Below, one piece after another: positions 11,186 through 23,882 of a stretch of DNA of 64,000 bases. The notes below the pieces were generated by a model, which was given only the letters and a program-made list of their open reading frames with translations, searched no databases and had not been told where the DNA came from. The translations under genes and the position numbers were made by a program. Position 1 is the stretch's first letter, and the number at the start of each line of letters is the position of its first letter. Source of the DNA: Endocarpon pusillum Z07020 (taxonomy: Eukaryota > Ascomycota > Eurotiomycetes > Verrucariales > Verrucariaceae); assembly GCF_000464535.1 (NCBI RefSeq), contig NW_006913581.1:15248-79247 (forward strand), in the 5' to 3' direction.

Positions 11186-12504
11186 TCTTAGCTTTTTCTT
11201 CTTCCCAAGAATCTTAGGACTTGTGTTCTTCGAATAGAGAAAAAGAGACTAGATGAGTACTATATGTATTAGTGTTCAGGTTTCATATGATTCTGCGAGG
11301 GATGTAGCGACAACTCTAGGAGAATTTGGGTCCACTTGCACCGTTACACATTGACGCAGCGGATGTCATGCATCATAATTGTAGAGTGTCAGCTCTCAAA
11401 ATATAATCGTAGTGATGATCGCCTCGGGTAATGACTGACGATAGCCTGCGTGTATCGTAAAATCTGGCATAAGCGTGAATCGTGTCCTAGTTACACATAA
11501 ATATTGTCTGCTCAGCACGAGTAAACTTGTATCAACTAAGCTTTTTTACATATCACATAAGCAGGCATAACTGATGTTAAGTCGGATGGTGGCCATTGAA
11601 CGAATATAGAGAATTCTATAGATCCTCTTACTTTATCTGGCGACTTTCAAGGCTCTACGGAGTACAGTGTGGACATCTCAACTCCGTCACAATAGCTGAT
11701 GCTAAGGAATCCATTGTGTCCAATGAAACCGGGTAACGACGTATTATGACAAGCTGAGGCTAAGCTTAATGCCAGCCTACCGGTATCTACTACGGTACGT
11801 AGTATGTCTCCCCTTGTAGTAAGTATGTGGGGCCTCCAGGCCTTGCTAGCGGTGACCAAGAGACATTTTGGGTGGCAGGGGCAAGCCTTCCTACCTAAGC
11901 GGGTTAGTGAGCCCCACACCCGAATTTTAATTAAGGCCCTAGTTTGTGTCCGCAAGCCTCCGGCCCCCTTGGCCTATCCAGATCGGGTAACCAAGGTACA
12001 ATGAAACCCAAACCCCCTGCCCAGCACCGCAACAAATGCTTCACCCTTATCAGCCATTCTCAACCCCTTGCCGCAAATATCTTATCTTGTGGGAGGTGTA
12101 CTCAGGAGGTGCATGATTGTGGAGTACACACTCCGTACCCCTGTTAGAGACGCCGCGGGGTCGATCCGGGGTCAATTCTCCAACATAGGCTGGTACTCCG
12201 TACAGTCATTACCATACTCTCTAGCAGCACGAGTGATTCAGTAGTCTGTGAAATGGCTCCCCCGAGATGTTAACAGCGTTGTTGAGGATCTGGCTGTCTG
12301 ACAAAAATGCAGCTCCTGCTCCATTGTCCAGAGGAAACAGTCAAAAGGTCTGGGTGCGTGCCTCAGATAGCTTTAGCTGCCCAGACGGAAAGAAAACATA
12401 GCAAAAATCATCGCCTACACAGAGAACCTCAGAAGTGTTGAAAACACTCTCTTTGCCTTGATAGTCCTCCCAGCTCATTGCTGTACTTGACGATAATCAT
12501 CACC
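11186..12504. other. Gene-poor intergenic stretch (1.3 kb)
   Basis: No protein family recognised. A TACTACGGTACGTAGTATG motif at about 11787-11808 belongs to the recurrent intergenic motif set. A segment with GC content above its surroundings (about 11810-12170) could be an old repeat fragment, but I see no terminal repeats or coding match. Confidence 0.5.
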
Positions 12505-15500
12505 TCACATTCCACCACCCAAATGCATATTGCCCATTGATGCCTCGACCTCATCAAGACTCCGAACTCCTTCCGCTGGCTGGTGATGTTGGCCTCCAAT
12601 GGGACTTCCACAATAGGGGCAGCGTGTTTGCTCCATTGGCATGCCGCACTCTCCCACCGTAAATGGATGTCCGTTTGCGCACGTATACCAATGCCCCGTA
12701 CCCCTGAACTCAGCACTCATCGCCTTGTAGATAGCCCGCTGTTCCTCTGAGGTCACAGCGGTGTAAAATGTTCCGTCATTCAGCATCAGTTCAATTGCAT
12801 CGAGTTCTTCCATCACACCGCTTGTTTGGCCCGGGTAACGTGCGTGGATTTGGCGGGCGTACTTGAGTTGCTCCAAGCCCAGCTCACGGAGATGATTCAA
12901 TCGGTCGACCTTCGGCGAACCTGCAATAGCAGATCGCTCAAGTGCAGCAAGATGAGCGAAGGACACTCTGGTTTCGATCTCCAACCGGTGCTGCTGGTGT
13001 TCGGCAAGTCGATCAACCAAATTCAAGCACTCCGCTCGAAGCTGTGAGAAGTCGACGTCAAGATCAATAGCACCCCAATGATACCGTGGGCCAAGACCGT
13101 TCATTCTCTTTCGTAGGGAAAGGGCATCGGCGATGATGGTGATGTCGAACCTGATTGATAGAGACAGACTCATCAAAGATGCACGGAGCTGCACGACGCT
13201 GGGTTCGTAAACAAGATCGTTGTTAACATGACCTGACAGGTCGCGCCGCCTCCGATTCTGCAAGAGATCCCACACCCGAACAAAAGGCTGCTCGCTCTCC
13301 CGAACTTCGTGGAGAAACTTGTTCAATTTTCGTCTGAGTAGGTACGGTTGTTTGTGTCGGCTTTTCAAACATTTGATTCTCGAGATGTCAGCCATCACTT
13401 GACCCCGATGACCCTCTAGAATCATGGTGTCCGACTGCCTGTTAAGTTCAGAGTCCAGTGTCGTGCGCCAATCTCCATCTCCACAAAGCTGGGCGATATC
13501 CTGATCTGCTGCGAACTGTTCTTGAATACTGTGAAGCCCGTCCGCATGCCTTAAGATCTCTGTGTTGCTCCAAGAAATGAATCTCTTGGTGGCTTCATCG
13601 ATCGCGCTCCTTCGAATGATTCTGCTATATCTGTTGATATTACGTAACGAGCCACGGCAGACCGGGCAACCCTTGATTTCTTCGGCAGAGAATGGCACGG
13701 AGGACCTTTTCAAAGCTATGATTGCACCATCACTGTCCGTCTCATAGTACTCCGTGAGACCAAATAATCCGTCCATGGAGGACATTGTCATCAGATGCCC
13801 ACAATCTGGCACAAGGCACGGATCTTCATCAAGGTTCGTCTCGCCATAGGTACCGGAGAGGAGATAATCCACCACGGTACCTTTTGTACTCTCTGGGCAG
13901 CAAGTCTGACAGTAACTGGTGGAGGGGCACGTCTCGCCGCAGACCGACGGACACTGATGTCCACAAGGCAAGATTGACTCGCAACGCCTAGAGCATGGCA
14001 ATTTGCTGCAAGGTACAGCGCAGGGTAGATCGCACTTCCCGGTGTGAGGGCATCCCCACGTACAATCCTCCGCGCAAGGTGCACAAGGTTCCTTGCAAGG
14101 TTTGGCACACCTGGAATGAGCGCAGCGGACTTCACAAGGCCTCGAACAGAGTTGACACTCAGACCCGGGATGGCAAGGTTCCTTACAGTAATGACTGCAA
14201 GTATTGTAAGGTCGTTCACAGGTCCTTCTGCAGGGTGGATGGTCATTTCGAATAATCTTGCCATCTTCCCTAGGTTTACACATGTGACACTTAGATCCGC
14301 ACTCACGGCCACACGGCAAGATTCCGCCACATTCAGCCATACACTGATAGTTCGGCCCCGGGTCAAGCTCACAGCATTGCCTCTCTGCGGTATGTCCACA
14401 CAAGGGAACCTTGACTTGGACAATCTTCCGACACCTGGCACGGATTGGATTCTGCGCCAGGTAACAGTCCAGACTTGCTTCAACGTGGCCACAGGGTAGC
14501 TTGACATCGTGGAGCTGGACCTTGCATGGTCCACAGGTTGCGCCACAGGGCAAAGGACAGGCATGGTCGCAGCCAGGCAGTGCTCTCGGGCAAGGTTTGC
14601 GACAGAAAACTTCTTGATGTAAGACAATGTTATGACACTTGTTGATACATTTGTGGCCGCAGGGTAATTTCCCATCACACATCAGATCGCAGCCCCCTTC
14701 AGGTGCTTTAACGGCGAAATCGTCAGGTGTGGCAACTTCAATGGCAGTATCCGGGTGTCTTGGACAATGGAGGGCTAACGATTTTCCAAGGGAGTTGCTG
14801 TCTTCTAGCAATTGGATGACATGCTGCCACATTTTGACGCGCTTATATGTGCTTGAGTCGCCAAATAGATACATCCCGTGCTGTGCGCGACTGGTAGATG
14901 ACTGGTTAGTATTCGAAGGCATACAGTTCTTGTTCTTGACCACATACCTGAGTAAGACGTTGATCCTGTTACTAGTTTTGAGAAAGCCACATCTTCTCTC
15001 CTGGTTGCTGCGCACTAGGGAAACGATTACCACTTTCGCTTCTTCACCCTAACAAAGAGAGTTATTATATATGTGCTTCGATTCCTCTTACAACACTTAC
15101 TTGGAAGTTGTCGACCGTCGCTATCCTGACTGCTTTCGAAAGGCTAGTCTTCTTCGCCCTTGACACTGGACTTGTGTGTGCAGAATCGGCGTTAAAACCT
15201 TCTTGTTCGAGCTCTGCTTGATCTCTATCTCCCACGACAATTTCAAATGAGCTTGCCAGTCTGTTCCTTAGCCTGATAAGCTGGCCCAGATAGGGCGTAA
15301 GGACCGCGATATCCTCGCTGTTGTATCTGCTCTGGCGGACAAGATGATGTACCAGTGCGGCAACCATCTCAACCTCAAAGTCATTTGTGTGAGACGTTGA
15401 CTCTCGTCGTTCATCGCTATTCTCCGGATGATCATGGTCAAACCAGAACAAGCGACTTTTCATACCTTCGACCGCTGGATACTCATGAACCGACTGTTCA

Positions 15501-18445
15501 TCGACAAGGCCAGGATATAGTGTCTCTCTGATAAGGCGGGCGATCGAAGGGTGCATTCTTCTTTGAGTTCGAAGCGCCGAATACGGAATGGGAACCGCTT
15601 GAGGATCGTTCGTATATAACAAGCGCTCAAACAGTGAGACATCCAGGGAATATTGCACACCACGTGGGTTTTCCGACGAGAGCTCGTAGTTTGCTATCTG
15701 TGGTTTGAGTTGTTGATGGTCGCCGATCAATATAGCATGCTCCACAGAGGGGAGTAATGCAGTCAGGAGATGCGCCTCAAGAACTTCTCCAGCTTCTTCG
15801 CATACCATCACCTTTGCTTGAACCCGGCGAAGGACGTCTAAATTGCGCGCAAGGCCCGAGGTCGTCACACCAATGACTTTGGCCTTCGCCAGGACCCGCA
15901 ATTCATCCTCCCTTCGACACTGGGCCAGCTCTTCCACATGCCCACCGACAGTCGATAGCATCCACGATAATTGAGCAAGCGTGTCGTCTTTGGCGATCTC
16001 TATCCAGTGTTCATAGAGCTTCAATCTCTCTTGAAGAGCCATGCTCCAAACATTAGCATGTTTTAGCAGGTTAAGCGGTCGATTTGTCCCTGGCAACCTA
16101 GTTTCGAGTCGGCTGCGCTTTGTCCACTTAGGGTGCAACCACTTGATCAGGGGTTCACGTGAATCGTGGTCGACAACTTCAAAGCCTTCATCGTCTTTTT
16201 CAGTTTCATATAATTGACGGTGTTGTTCTGGAAATTTGCGTTGGAGAAGGTCTCGGACTATCTTTGGGTGATTGTGGTTCATGAGATCTTCCAGTAACGG
16301 CTCCATCTCCTCAGAATAGCGTTCAATTTCGGCCTTGTTAGATGCAAAGTGGCGTTTTTCCGTGGAGGTCCGCTCTTCTGACTGCATGGCTTCACGAAGG
16401 TTTAAGCGCTGCACAAGATCGGATTTGGACCTCGAGCCAATTCTTATGATTCCTTTAATGTTGTCTTTGACTAAATGCTCAAGCAGTTGATCCAGGGCAT
16501 GATTAGTGTAGCAGACACACACAATCGGCCCGAGTCTAGCTTTAGAGGCGTTGTCAAGTAGCACTTTGATTAGTGCAACTCCCGTGAACGATTTGCCTGT
16601 GCCTGGAGGGCCTTGTATCAGGGCTAGCTCTCGGGAAAGTGCATCAATCACCGCTGTCTGTTGAGCCTCATCGAGCGACGAATTCGCTGCAAGGGTCGCA
16701 AAATCAAATCTATCAGCCATAGACAGCTCTAGATGTTCGTTCCCAACAATGCTCTTAAGGTCGAATTTGAAACCGGACTTCATTGCATAGGGAGCTGGCC
16801 CAACATTAGTTATACCACGATTGGTGTCGGTAGGGGCGATGATATCGGCGAAAGGTAGATCTAATGTTTTGCTCATTTTCTGGAGGGCTTTCAAAGTCGG
16901 ATAGAAAGAAGGCAACAGTACCCCGGGAAACTCGCACAGCACACGTGCGCCAGACGTAGGACTCGACAAAGATGTCACAAGGCGTTCAATGTCAAGCTCA
17001 TACGGTTCAACCAACCGAACGATGACATTGGCCATTAGAGGATCTTGATACAACAACTTTGAGCTGTTGGTATCGGATGCACCTCCACCTGCTTGGTTGC
17101 CACAAACCGTGAAAAAGGTGACGTTCTGAGCAGCATCCACCAAGCACAGCGGCGCATCATGGCATAAACATTTTGACTGCTCCCACCACTGTCGTCGTAT
17201 CTGCTCAGACTTCTGCAGAGCTGGCTTTGGTTGAGGGAAAGAAAGATGAGCCTGTAAGCCAGTGACTCGAGCAAAGGTGACTTTCATAAGCTTGACATCT
17301 TTATATGCAAATCTGCGGATGTTCTGTTGTAATTTGCTGGACACGAGCTCGGGTGCAGATGGATCTCGTAAAGTGTCGATCGCTGCACGAACACTATCCC
17401 GTAGTTGGCCTATGGTGTCCTCACGAAGCAAGCGAAAGTGTCGGTCGAGAAGTCCTTTCACACCACCTAGGTGGAGATGTCGAGGATCCCTGACAGGAAG
17501 ATATTCGGCTCTCTCAGACAATACCTCTGATGCTGTAGGCAGAATCGAAATGCGGCTGATGTCGTCATGATCGTTGTCATGCCGAGCGCCTTTGGAACTG
17601 AGCTGACCTGGTTGATCACGCTCCAGATGGAGAGCACCAAGGAGAGGGACAACTGCCGACGTCCTGTGTGAGTAGTCGACAATGGGCATGGCACTTCCTT
17701 CTTGCAGACGGTCTTCGATACGCTGAAACAGCCGCTGAACCTCAGAATACGATTTCAAATCGTCTTTAAGCAGCTTTGCAAGAGTCTTCACTACTGCATG
17801 GATACCCTCAACCACCTTTGCACTCGAAACCAGCTCTATGACGTTGTGTAGACAAGTCAACACTGCGACAACAGCTCTGGACTTTTCAGCTGAAGGTGCA
17901 TCGAACAAAGACAGAAATCGCGCAGCTGCTGAGAAACAGGAGACGGCACGACGGCCTCCGATACCGTACAGAGAACAATAAATGTCGCTCAAGGGCTTTT
18001 CAAGTATGAAGGATTGGGTAACGTCAGGGTGTGTAAGTACATTGAAGAGCGGAAGTAACATGTACTCTCCATTTTGGAGGCATTGGCGATCAGACGAAGG
18101 AGCTGCAGCTGTTGTTACCGCTTCGCTGATTCTGGCGAGACCGCCGTTCGAAGCCAGGGACTCCACAACTTGTTGTACAATGTCGGGCTCGTCGCTAGTT
18201 ACCAAATCTAAGGCGATTGTCAGGAAACCTTGCAGTTCATCACTGCCAAGCGGTGGAATGCGCAGGGTATCTCGAGGTATTTTGAACTTCCAGGCGCGAA
18301 GGCGGGCGTAGGAGGAGCTTCCAGGCGTCTGCCCACGTTTCGCTGTTTCTCCGACATCGGTAGCACCTCCATCTGCACCAAGATCGTGACTAAAACGACA
18401 TCCGTCTCCAAAGCGACAACGACCACTTCGAAAGTACTTGCAGAC
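12505..18445 (-). CDS. NFX1-type zinc-finger SF1 RNA helicase (ZNFX1/Hrr1/SAD-3 group)
   Basis: Three exons seen: complement(12505..14890, 14948..15048, 15101..18445 or further), at least 1943 residues. Introns are 57 nt (GTATGT, TACTAAC, CTACCAG) and 52 nt (GTAAGT, TTGTTAG); the second splits helicase motif VDNFQ|GEEA exactly. Order: an N-terminal CCCH finger (C-x7-C-x5-C-x3-H, CRFGDGCRFSH), a long N-terminal region, Walker A GPPGTGKS near residue 611, Walker B-type VCEEAGEV near 878, C-terminal helicase motifs to about 1150, a row of Cys/His NFX1-type fingers (about 1180-1510), and a C-terminal RZ-type finger (HWYTCANGHPF...CPYCG). Homologues act in small-RNA silencing: S. pombe Hrr1 with the RNA-dependent RNA polymerase complex, Neurospora SAD-3 in meiotic silencing. 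The true start is unresolved: frame is open to 18445, where CCCCAG looks like an acceptor, so a short upstream exon is likely. Confidence 0.93.
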
Positions 18446-19821
18446 CTGGGGCTTGCTTCATTGAACTGTAAGTCGACATTGAATTGTATTCGGGAAGGCG
18501 GGGGAAATTGAAATGTACCGTGTATGCTGTTCCACCATAATGATCCCAACAGAAGAGGAGAACCAATGAACTTATGTCGTTGCCAACCAGTAGTACCACA
18601 CCTACTAGAACGAGCAAAGACACAGTCGTTCCGCTATTGAGAATGGATTGGAGCTTGGGAACACATAGAAATCTCTGACAAGATACAAAGCATTTAGAGC
18701 CTTGTGGGAGTGCCTTGCTTGCAGGTACAAAGACTAGAGTAACAGGCAAGCAGAATAAGCGAGGTGTAAGATACAGTTGTTCTCATTCAGAAATTTTATC
18801 AGGCACATGCTTAAATCAAACACCGCAAAAGGGGACAAACAGATGTCACAGGTATGATTTGCAGCGCCCTGGGGCTCAAGAGCTCGGATGCCTACCTCGA
18901 TATCCATGCTAGAAGCTGGACACGGCCAATCACCGGGTATGAGCATTCCACCAAACACCTGAGGCAATTCGCTCAGCTCATGCAGGCCGCTGACCAGACA
19001 TGAGGCAAAACGTGGCATGATAACGATTACGAAAGGCCACGACTTTATTGGGCTTTGGGATGTCTTTGGGGACACAAGAGTAGGGCATAGCAGTCACATA
19101 AGATCGGGGGTCCCAACTACACACAGCCATCTTGATGGGGCGGTGAGGGGCAGAGGATTTATGCATCGATGTTATCGTGGCTGATGAGGAGGCTGAGAGC
19201 AATGTCGAGAGCACCCTGCCTATCTGATCATCGATTCTACCACGCGAAAGATGAAATGGAAGGAGGCTTTACTAAAAGAAGTCGTTTGCATGACTGATGC
19301 TGCTATTACGGAGGAAGGAGTATAGGACTGGGAGAAATATGTTGCAATAGAAGGGGTCGCGGCTCGGTTCATCCTTCCTGCGCTTTGGTCAAGGTAAAGG
19401 TTAGCCGAGTATCCCACATGAGTCCCCATGCAAATAAGATTGAAGTCTCGGATGCTTCGCACAGCTTTTGCGTGCTTGATTCAACACTTCTGGCAATAGC
19501 GACTGTTGAAGAATGATAATCTTCCCACATCTGTGGTTGTACAGGGCAGACTGCTATAAGGAGAAAGAACACATCCCGCCAGTCTCCATCTATCCCCACG
19601 ACAACAATTTATCAAAAACGCCCGGCTCCAGACATCCTTCAGTAATCGGTTGCTAGCTGACCGTTTTTGAGGCCTCTCGAACCCAGCTACGCCCACAAGA
19701 AGCGGGTAGGCTCAGTTCGGTCTGCCTTTAGACGCGAGGGCCCTGGTACCAACGTCGGCGGATGTTGCTGAGGCCGCATCGCTTAGCTTCAAACGCTATA
19801 GAGATAGAGATCTGAAAAAGC
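18446..19821. other. Upstream region of the helicase, no supported gene
   Basis: 1.4 kb with only short overlapping frames on both strands. It should hold the first short exon and promoter of the helicase (near 18445-18560) and possibly a last small exon of the membrane protein gene to the right (near 19745). Confidence 0.45.
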
Positions 19822-20336
19822 TTACCCGGTCTCGTTGATAGCATCAGACTGCCCTTTCCTGGCCCTAGTCATATAATAGATCCCAATGATAGCGCTGAGG
19901 GACCAGAAGATGGCACTCAAAAAGCTGAGGGCCTCTACCGCCTTCAATTGGTTGCAATAGCCAGCAGAGGTGATCTCAGACCCGTCAAAAGTGCCTCCAC
20001 AAGCATGACCGTGCAGCCAGTCTATAAGAAGACCGAAGGTGGAGAACCAAGCCAATGCAAGTGTCAAGTCGAGAGGCCAGAGTCCACCACGGGAGAGGAG
20101 GAGCCAAAGCAGGCTGCAGAGGATGGACAGCGCGGCAAGCACCTCGGCGAAAATAAACCGCTTCCTCGGCCAAGAATGTCGATGGTTGAAGTCATGAAGG
20201 TAGGATCCGATGATGCCAGCTACAACCTAGAGATTGTCAATCTTTGCTGAAATGGGCTTCGAGGAAGACTTACACAGGCAAGTAGGAGCTGACCAACGCG
20301 GAGCACCCAAAAAGCGACGCTTGTGGTGGAATACAT
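19822..20336 (-). CDS. Small four-helix membrane protein (MARVEL-like)
   Basis: Two exons, complement(19822..20226, 20274..20336), 155 residues; the 47-nt intron (GTAAGT to CTCTAG) joins LLLAC to VVAGIIGSYL in frame. Four hydrophobic segments are visible: VAFWVLRVGQLLLACVVAGI, VLAALSILCSLLWLLL, LDLTLALAWFSTFGLLIDWL and LSFLSAIFWSLSAIIGIYYM. The loop between helices 3 and 4 has two cysteines (H-A-C-G-G-T-F and G-Y-C-N-Q), a layout common in fungal MARVEL-domain proteins of unknown role. The last codons before the stop overlap a good donor (GG|GTAAGC at about 19829), so the native protein may continue into one more short exon ending near 19730; I could not fix its acceptor. Function unknown. 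Confidence 0.7.
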
Positions 20337-20858
20337 ATTGGCCAATGCAACCTGGAAGGTATGCTGTACTTGGAACAATGGGTATGGAATGAAGAGATGT
20401 GGGTGTTCAGGCTGATTGATGGACCATGGAAGTATGCTGAAGCTGCAGATGGGAACAAGAAGAAGTAGACATCGATTTTGAAGAAATAACGATAAATATA
20501 CTATGCCCTGGGTCCTTGCCGTACGACCTCGGCTGTTGTTTTTCAATCAGTAGGAAGCTGCAAGTTGGGACCATGGTATGATACAATCGCAAGCGCCATC
20601 GACTTTGCCATAGTGCTTGCTTCCCTAGCATATAAGGCGTGCGAAGGGAATCCCCAGCAGGAGTTTCTCCATACCAGCACAAGCTATCTCCAGGATACGA
20701 TATGAGGGCCTGAGGGGTTAGGCACACCTACACACCGGATATGGTGCTGTACAAAGTGCTTGGAAAGTTGGCTAATGGATCGTGGAGAAATATGTGCCTA
20801 ATATGATTAACATTAAACTCCCCACGTAAGCTGATGTAAGATCTGATCGTACTGCTGA

Positions 20859-21689
20859 TCACTTCTTCTCATGTCCTTCAGGAAACCAGCGGGTAATCTT
20901 GTCAAAGACACTTTGGGCTTCAGACTCGATAACATCACCATGAGAAGGGACGATTCTCTGTAGCTCCCAGCGCTTCATTTTATTGACAGACTCGGAGAAA
21001 CCAGCCCTGTCTTTTGAGCTCAACACGTACCAGACGAATCTTCTCTGCCAGGTGATGTCGTTCCTTGTGTTCATGAGACCAGTAAAAAGCTTGGTGAACA
21101 CGCCAGAGGTTGCTCCTTCTCCGCTTTTGGAATACTGCTCGTATGCTGGAAGATTGAAGATGAAATCTGCTTGTATCATGGTCTTGGACGGCTTGTGGTA
21201 GTAGATGAGCTCCTTGCTGGGGTGAGAGTGAAGGAACTCATATTCAAACTCCTCGTCAAACTCCTCCGATATTCTCATGTCCTTGTTATTTGACTGCGTA
21301 AACACATGAGAGAATGTGATGCCTTTGGTTGAAGGGTCCTTTTCGCGCTTCTCGGGTAATCCCTCAACTCCAATAACTTCAGCTTGTGGATAAGCTTTGG
21401 CCCATGGGGTAATAAATATGTGATGCTCGATATCCATCGCTGAGATGTATTTGACGTTGTTGCCCATTGACTGTACCTTTGATCGCACATCATCTGTGAG
21501 GGCAACCGGCGAGAAGACTGCTAGGGCACCTGTCTGCAGCTTGATGATCGTGGCTCGACCTCCAACCTTGAATAGTCCGAATCGAGCGAAGGGGGAGCTT
21601 ATAGTAGCCATATTCGGTAGGATGTCGCGAAAAACCATGACCTTTGCTGGGTCAGAGGGGATGAGCTTTGCTGCTGATTTGGAAGTCAT
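20859..21689 (-). CDS. DUF4336 (metallo-beta-lactamase-like) protein
   Basis: 276 residues from the first ATG (21689); the open frame continues upstream without ATG to 21794, and TTTGACAG just before the ATG could be an acceptor, so an upstream exon is possible. The sequence has the typical course of fungal DUF4336 proteins: an N-terminal beta region (VMVFRDILPNMATISSPFARFG), KVGGRATIIKL, a central LHSHPSKELIYYHKPSKTMI block, ADFIFNLPAYEQYSKSGE, and a C-terminal IVPSHGDVIE. The fold is related to metallo-beta-lactamases but the canonical HxHxDH motif is absent, so a hydrolytic function is not assured. Confidence 0.8.
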   Translation of the reverse strand: MTSKSAAKLIPSDPAKVMVFRDILPNMATISSPFARFGLFKVGGRATIIKLQTGALAVFSPVALTDDVRSKVQSMGNNVKYISAMDIEHHIFITPWAKAYPQAEVIGVEGLPEKREKDPSTKGITFSHVFTQSNNKDMRISEEFDEEFEYEFLHSHPSKELIYYHKPSKTMIQADFIFNLPAYEQYSKSGEGATSGVFTKLFTGLMNTRNDITWQRRFVWYVLSSKDRAGFSESVNKMKRWELQRIVPSHGDVIESEAQSVFDKITRWFPEGHEKK

Positions 21690-22637
21690 TCTGTCAAAGG
21701 AAGATACAGCGCAAAAGGGATTCGAAGTATTAGGATCGATGTCTGTCAGGGAGGTATGTGGTGCAGCAATTTGATTGTGGCGGTGGTTGTCCACGAGCTT
21801 TTTTTCTGCAGAGTCCGAGGGTTATGATATAAAGCTGCCTTGTTGCCTAGTAGGATGGAAACATTTGCCAACATACGCTGCAGGTGGGATCTGTCAAAGG
21901 GTATTGTCACAGGGCAAAGGAAGGTGGAGCACTAAGGCCTTGTCAACATCAACTTATATGTAGGGAGAACTTGAAGTGATATCCAACCGCCTGTCGCGAA
22001 CTAGCGTCATGGTCATGATCGCATAGACCAGATAGGGAAGGCGAACATCCGCGCCACCCGTTCGTCGCTCTCGAAATCTCTGACCGGTGGGGATGCTCAT
22101 GATATTCATGGTCAACACACAGAGAGCTACTGCTAGAATGATCAATGCCCTCTCTTTGATCATTGGAAGTGCTAGGTGGCCTTGCCTAATGCCAACCATG
22201 ATGGCTTGAGGATTTGTCCGGCAATCACACTTCGCGTCCGGATGGAAGCGACTCGTGCACCTTCAAGCATGCCTTACTTCGCCGCAAAGTGCGGGTTGCT
22301 CATGAAACCTCTGCCCTACTGCTTCTCGAACACATAGAAAATGCGGATTGGATCCAGCGTGATCAGCTGCTGTATCTGGTCCTAGTCATAGAACTTGGTC
22401 CGGCGAAGGGTGTTACAGTATTCGGCAAATGGCAAATGGCAAATGTGGAGAAAGAAGATTCGACGTCACTTTGCTGTGTCCATGGTGCATATGATTTCGG
22501 CTACCTGCGTCAAAGTAGGATGTCACACAGTATCGACGCATCCTCTCAATCATAAGCTGGTGACGCTTTGCAACTCTCTCACTCCAAAATGCATTCAATC
22601 TTATTATATCCAACTGGCTGAACCTAGACATCTGAGA
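21690..22637. other. Spacer with a possible membrane-protein fragment
   Basis: On the minus strand 21954-22199 an open frame contains one clear hydrophobic helix (ALIILAVALCVLTMNIMSI) followed by basic residues and a second weaker one (YLVYAIMTMTLV). Frames just upstream (22200-22440) look coding-like but contain stops. This may be a decayed or unresolved multi-exon gene; I cannot name it. Confidence 0.3.
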
Positions 22638-23882
22638 TCACCTCCATCCTCTCCTTTTGGTCTTCCTGAGCTCTGTCCTCTTATCATCAAAACTGATATC
22701 CCTACAAACCTCCGCTCTTCCTCTCTCGTACTTCTCAAATACCCCTCCATACCATTCCTTCTCCGTTCTTCGGTGCTCAAGCTCCCCTTCTTCGAAATGG
22801 ACATAAGCTGCCGTGCGCGCAGCAGCTTCCACGTCCATCTCGTTCTCATGGTGATTTGCGTGTGATGTGAACGCCTTTGCGATCAAGCGTCTGTTGCTGC
22901 CTCGCGGCATGTGTGTCCCCTCATCTGAGATCAACAATATTGGATGGTCCGCGGATGGCTCAACACTCGCACTAGCCCAACCTCTAGACAGCGAGGAATT
23001 TCTCTTTGAGGCTTGCAGCGCTGAGTCCAGAGCTGGAATGTTGAGCGCTAAGCCTGGGCTGCGGAGATACATTATTCGGTCAAGTCCCCAATTGTCTGTT
23101 GCAAGATGAGCGATCAGTTCTTTTTCGATACTCCGTTCTCTCGATGAGTCTTCGACTATGAATGATTCATATACGATCTTGTACTGATCCTTGACCAGCC
23201 ACATGAGCGTTATAGCATTGCTATATGCATCAGATGAGCTGTCCTCATCCCACAGTGAGGGATAAAGTATAATGCGGCTGATGTCGGGGTCGCCATGCTC
23301 CATCTGCTGCCTGAAGAAAAGAAGGGCACTACAAATCTGTGATGGATTGCTGAGAAGCTGGGCGTATGCAAGACGCGCTGACGATTCAGAGGCGGGCTCG
23401 GGAGTTGAAGGTGCAGTCAACGGTATTTGTTCAACGATTTTGGTTCGCTCGTCAGAAAGGACGCTTGGTGTCGAGAGCTGCGCTGCAGGTGAAGTCTCAG
23501 TAACTGCTTCACCCAGGACAAGGGGCTGAACTTCCATCCCAACTTCGCTGAATGGCGGAGCAGTTGGCTCCGGGTCGCTTTTCATGATTGTCTGGAAACC
23601 CGACGGCCTTCTTTCCTCAGGGAATTCTAGTTCAGCCTCAGCCGCGTTCTTTCCAACAGGCTCTGTCGCGTTCGCTACCTCGGTCCACTCGCTCTCGTGT
23701 CCTTTCTGGAAATACACTGGCAATGTTGGGGTGGGCATTGGCGGCGCATGCAGCGCAGCTTGCAGAGAGCGTACAGTCTGCTGTTGAACGACATAGCCTG
23801 ACAGGAACAGGAGGAATGTGAACATGCATACGACCCCGCTGGACAGAACGACAGATATTGAGGACGAGGTAAGGAGGACCAT
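22638..23882 (-). CDS. Type II membrane protein, possible glycosyltransferase-like
   Basis: 414 residues, single exon, start ATG 23882. One N-terminal signal anchor (ISVVLSSGVVCMFTFLLFLS), a Pro/Glu/Ser-rich stem to about residue 165, then a globular domain beginning ARLAYAQLLSNPSQICSALL. The order of a short N-terminal YAQ motif, S-x-I-C-S-A-x-x-F-F and I-I-L-Y-P resembles the start of fungal Golgi nucleotide-sugar transferases of the glycogenin-like (GT8) type, where the first residues bind the nucleotide. I do not see a confident DxD metal motif, so the enzyme assignment is weak. The gene is divergent from PRP38 with about 340 bp between starts. Confidence 0.65.
   Translation of the reverse strand: MVLLTSSSISVVLSSGVVCMFTFLLFLSGYVVQQQTVRSLQAALHAPPMPTPTLPVYFQKGHESEWTEVANATEPVGKNAAEAELEFPEERRPSGFQTIMKSDPEPTAPPFSEVGMEVQPLVLGEAVTETSPAAQLSTPSVLSDERTKIVEQIPLTAPSTPEPASESSARLAYAQLLSNPSQICSALLFFRQQMEHGDPDISRIILYPSLWDEDSSSDAYSNAITLMWLVKDQYKIVYESFIVEDSSRERSIEKELIAHLATDNWGLDRIMYLRSPGLALNIPALDSALQASKRNSSLSRGWASASVEPSADHPILLISDEGTHMPRGSNRRLIAKAFTSHANHHENEMDVEAAARTAAYVHFEEGELEHRRTEKEWYGGVFEKYERGRAEVCRDISFDDKRTELRKTKRRGWR

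Noticed and set aside
12130..12180. tRNA-derived repeat or B-box-like GGTCGATCC
   Set aside because: No matching A box and no cloverleaf could be drawn.
12429..18311. Many plus-strand and alternate-frame open frames over the helicase
   Set aside because: They are shadows of the long conserved minus-strand gene.
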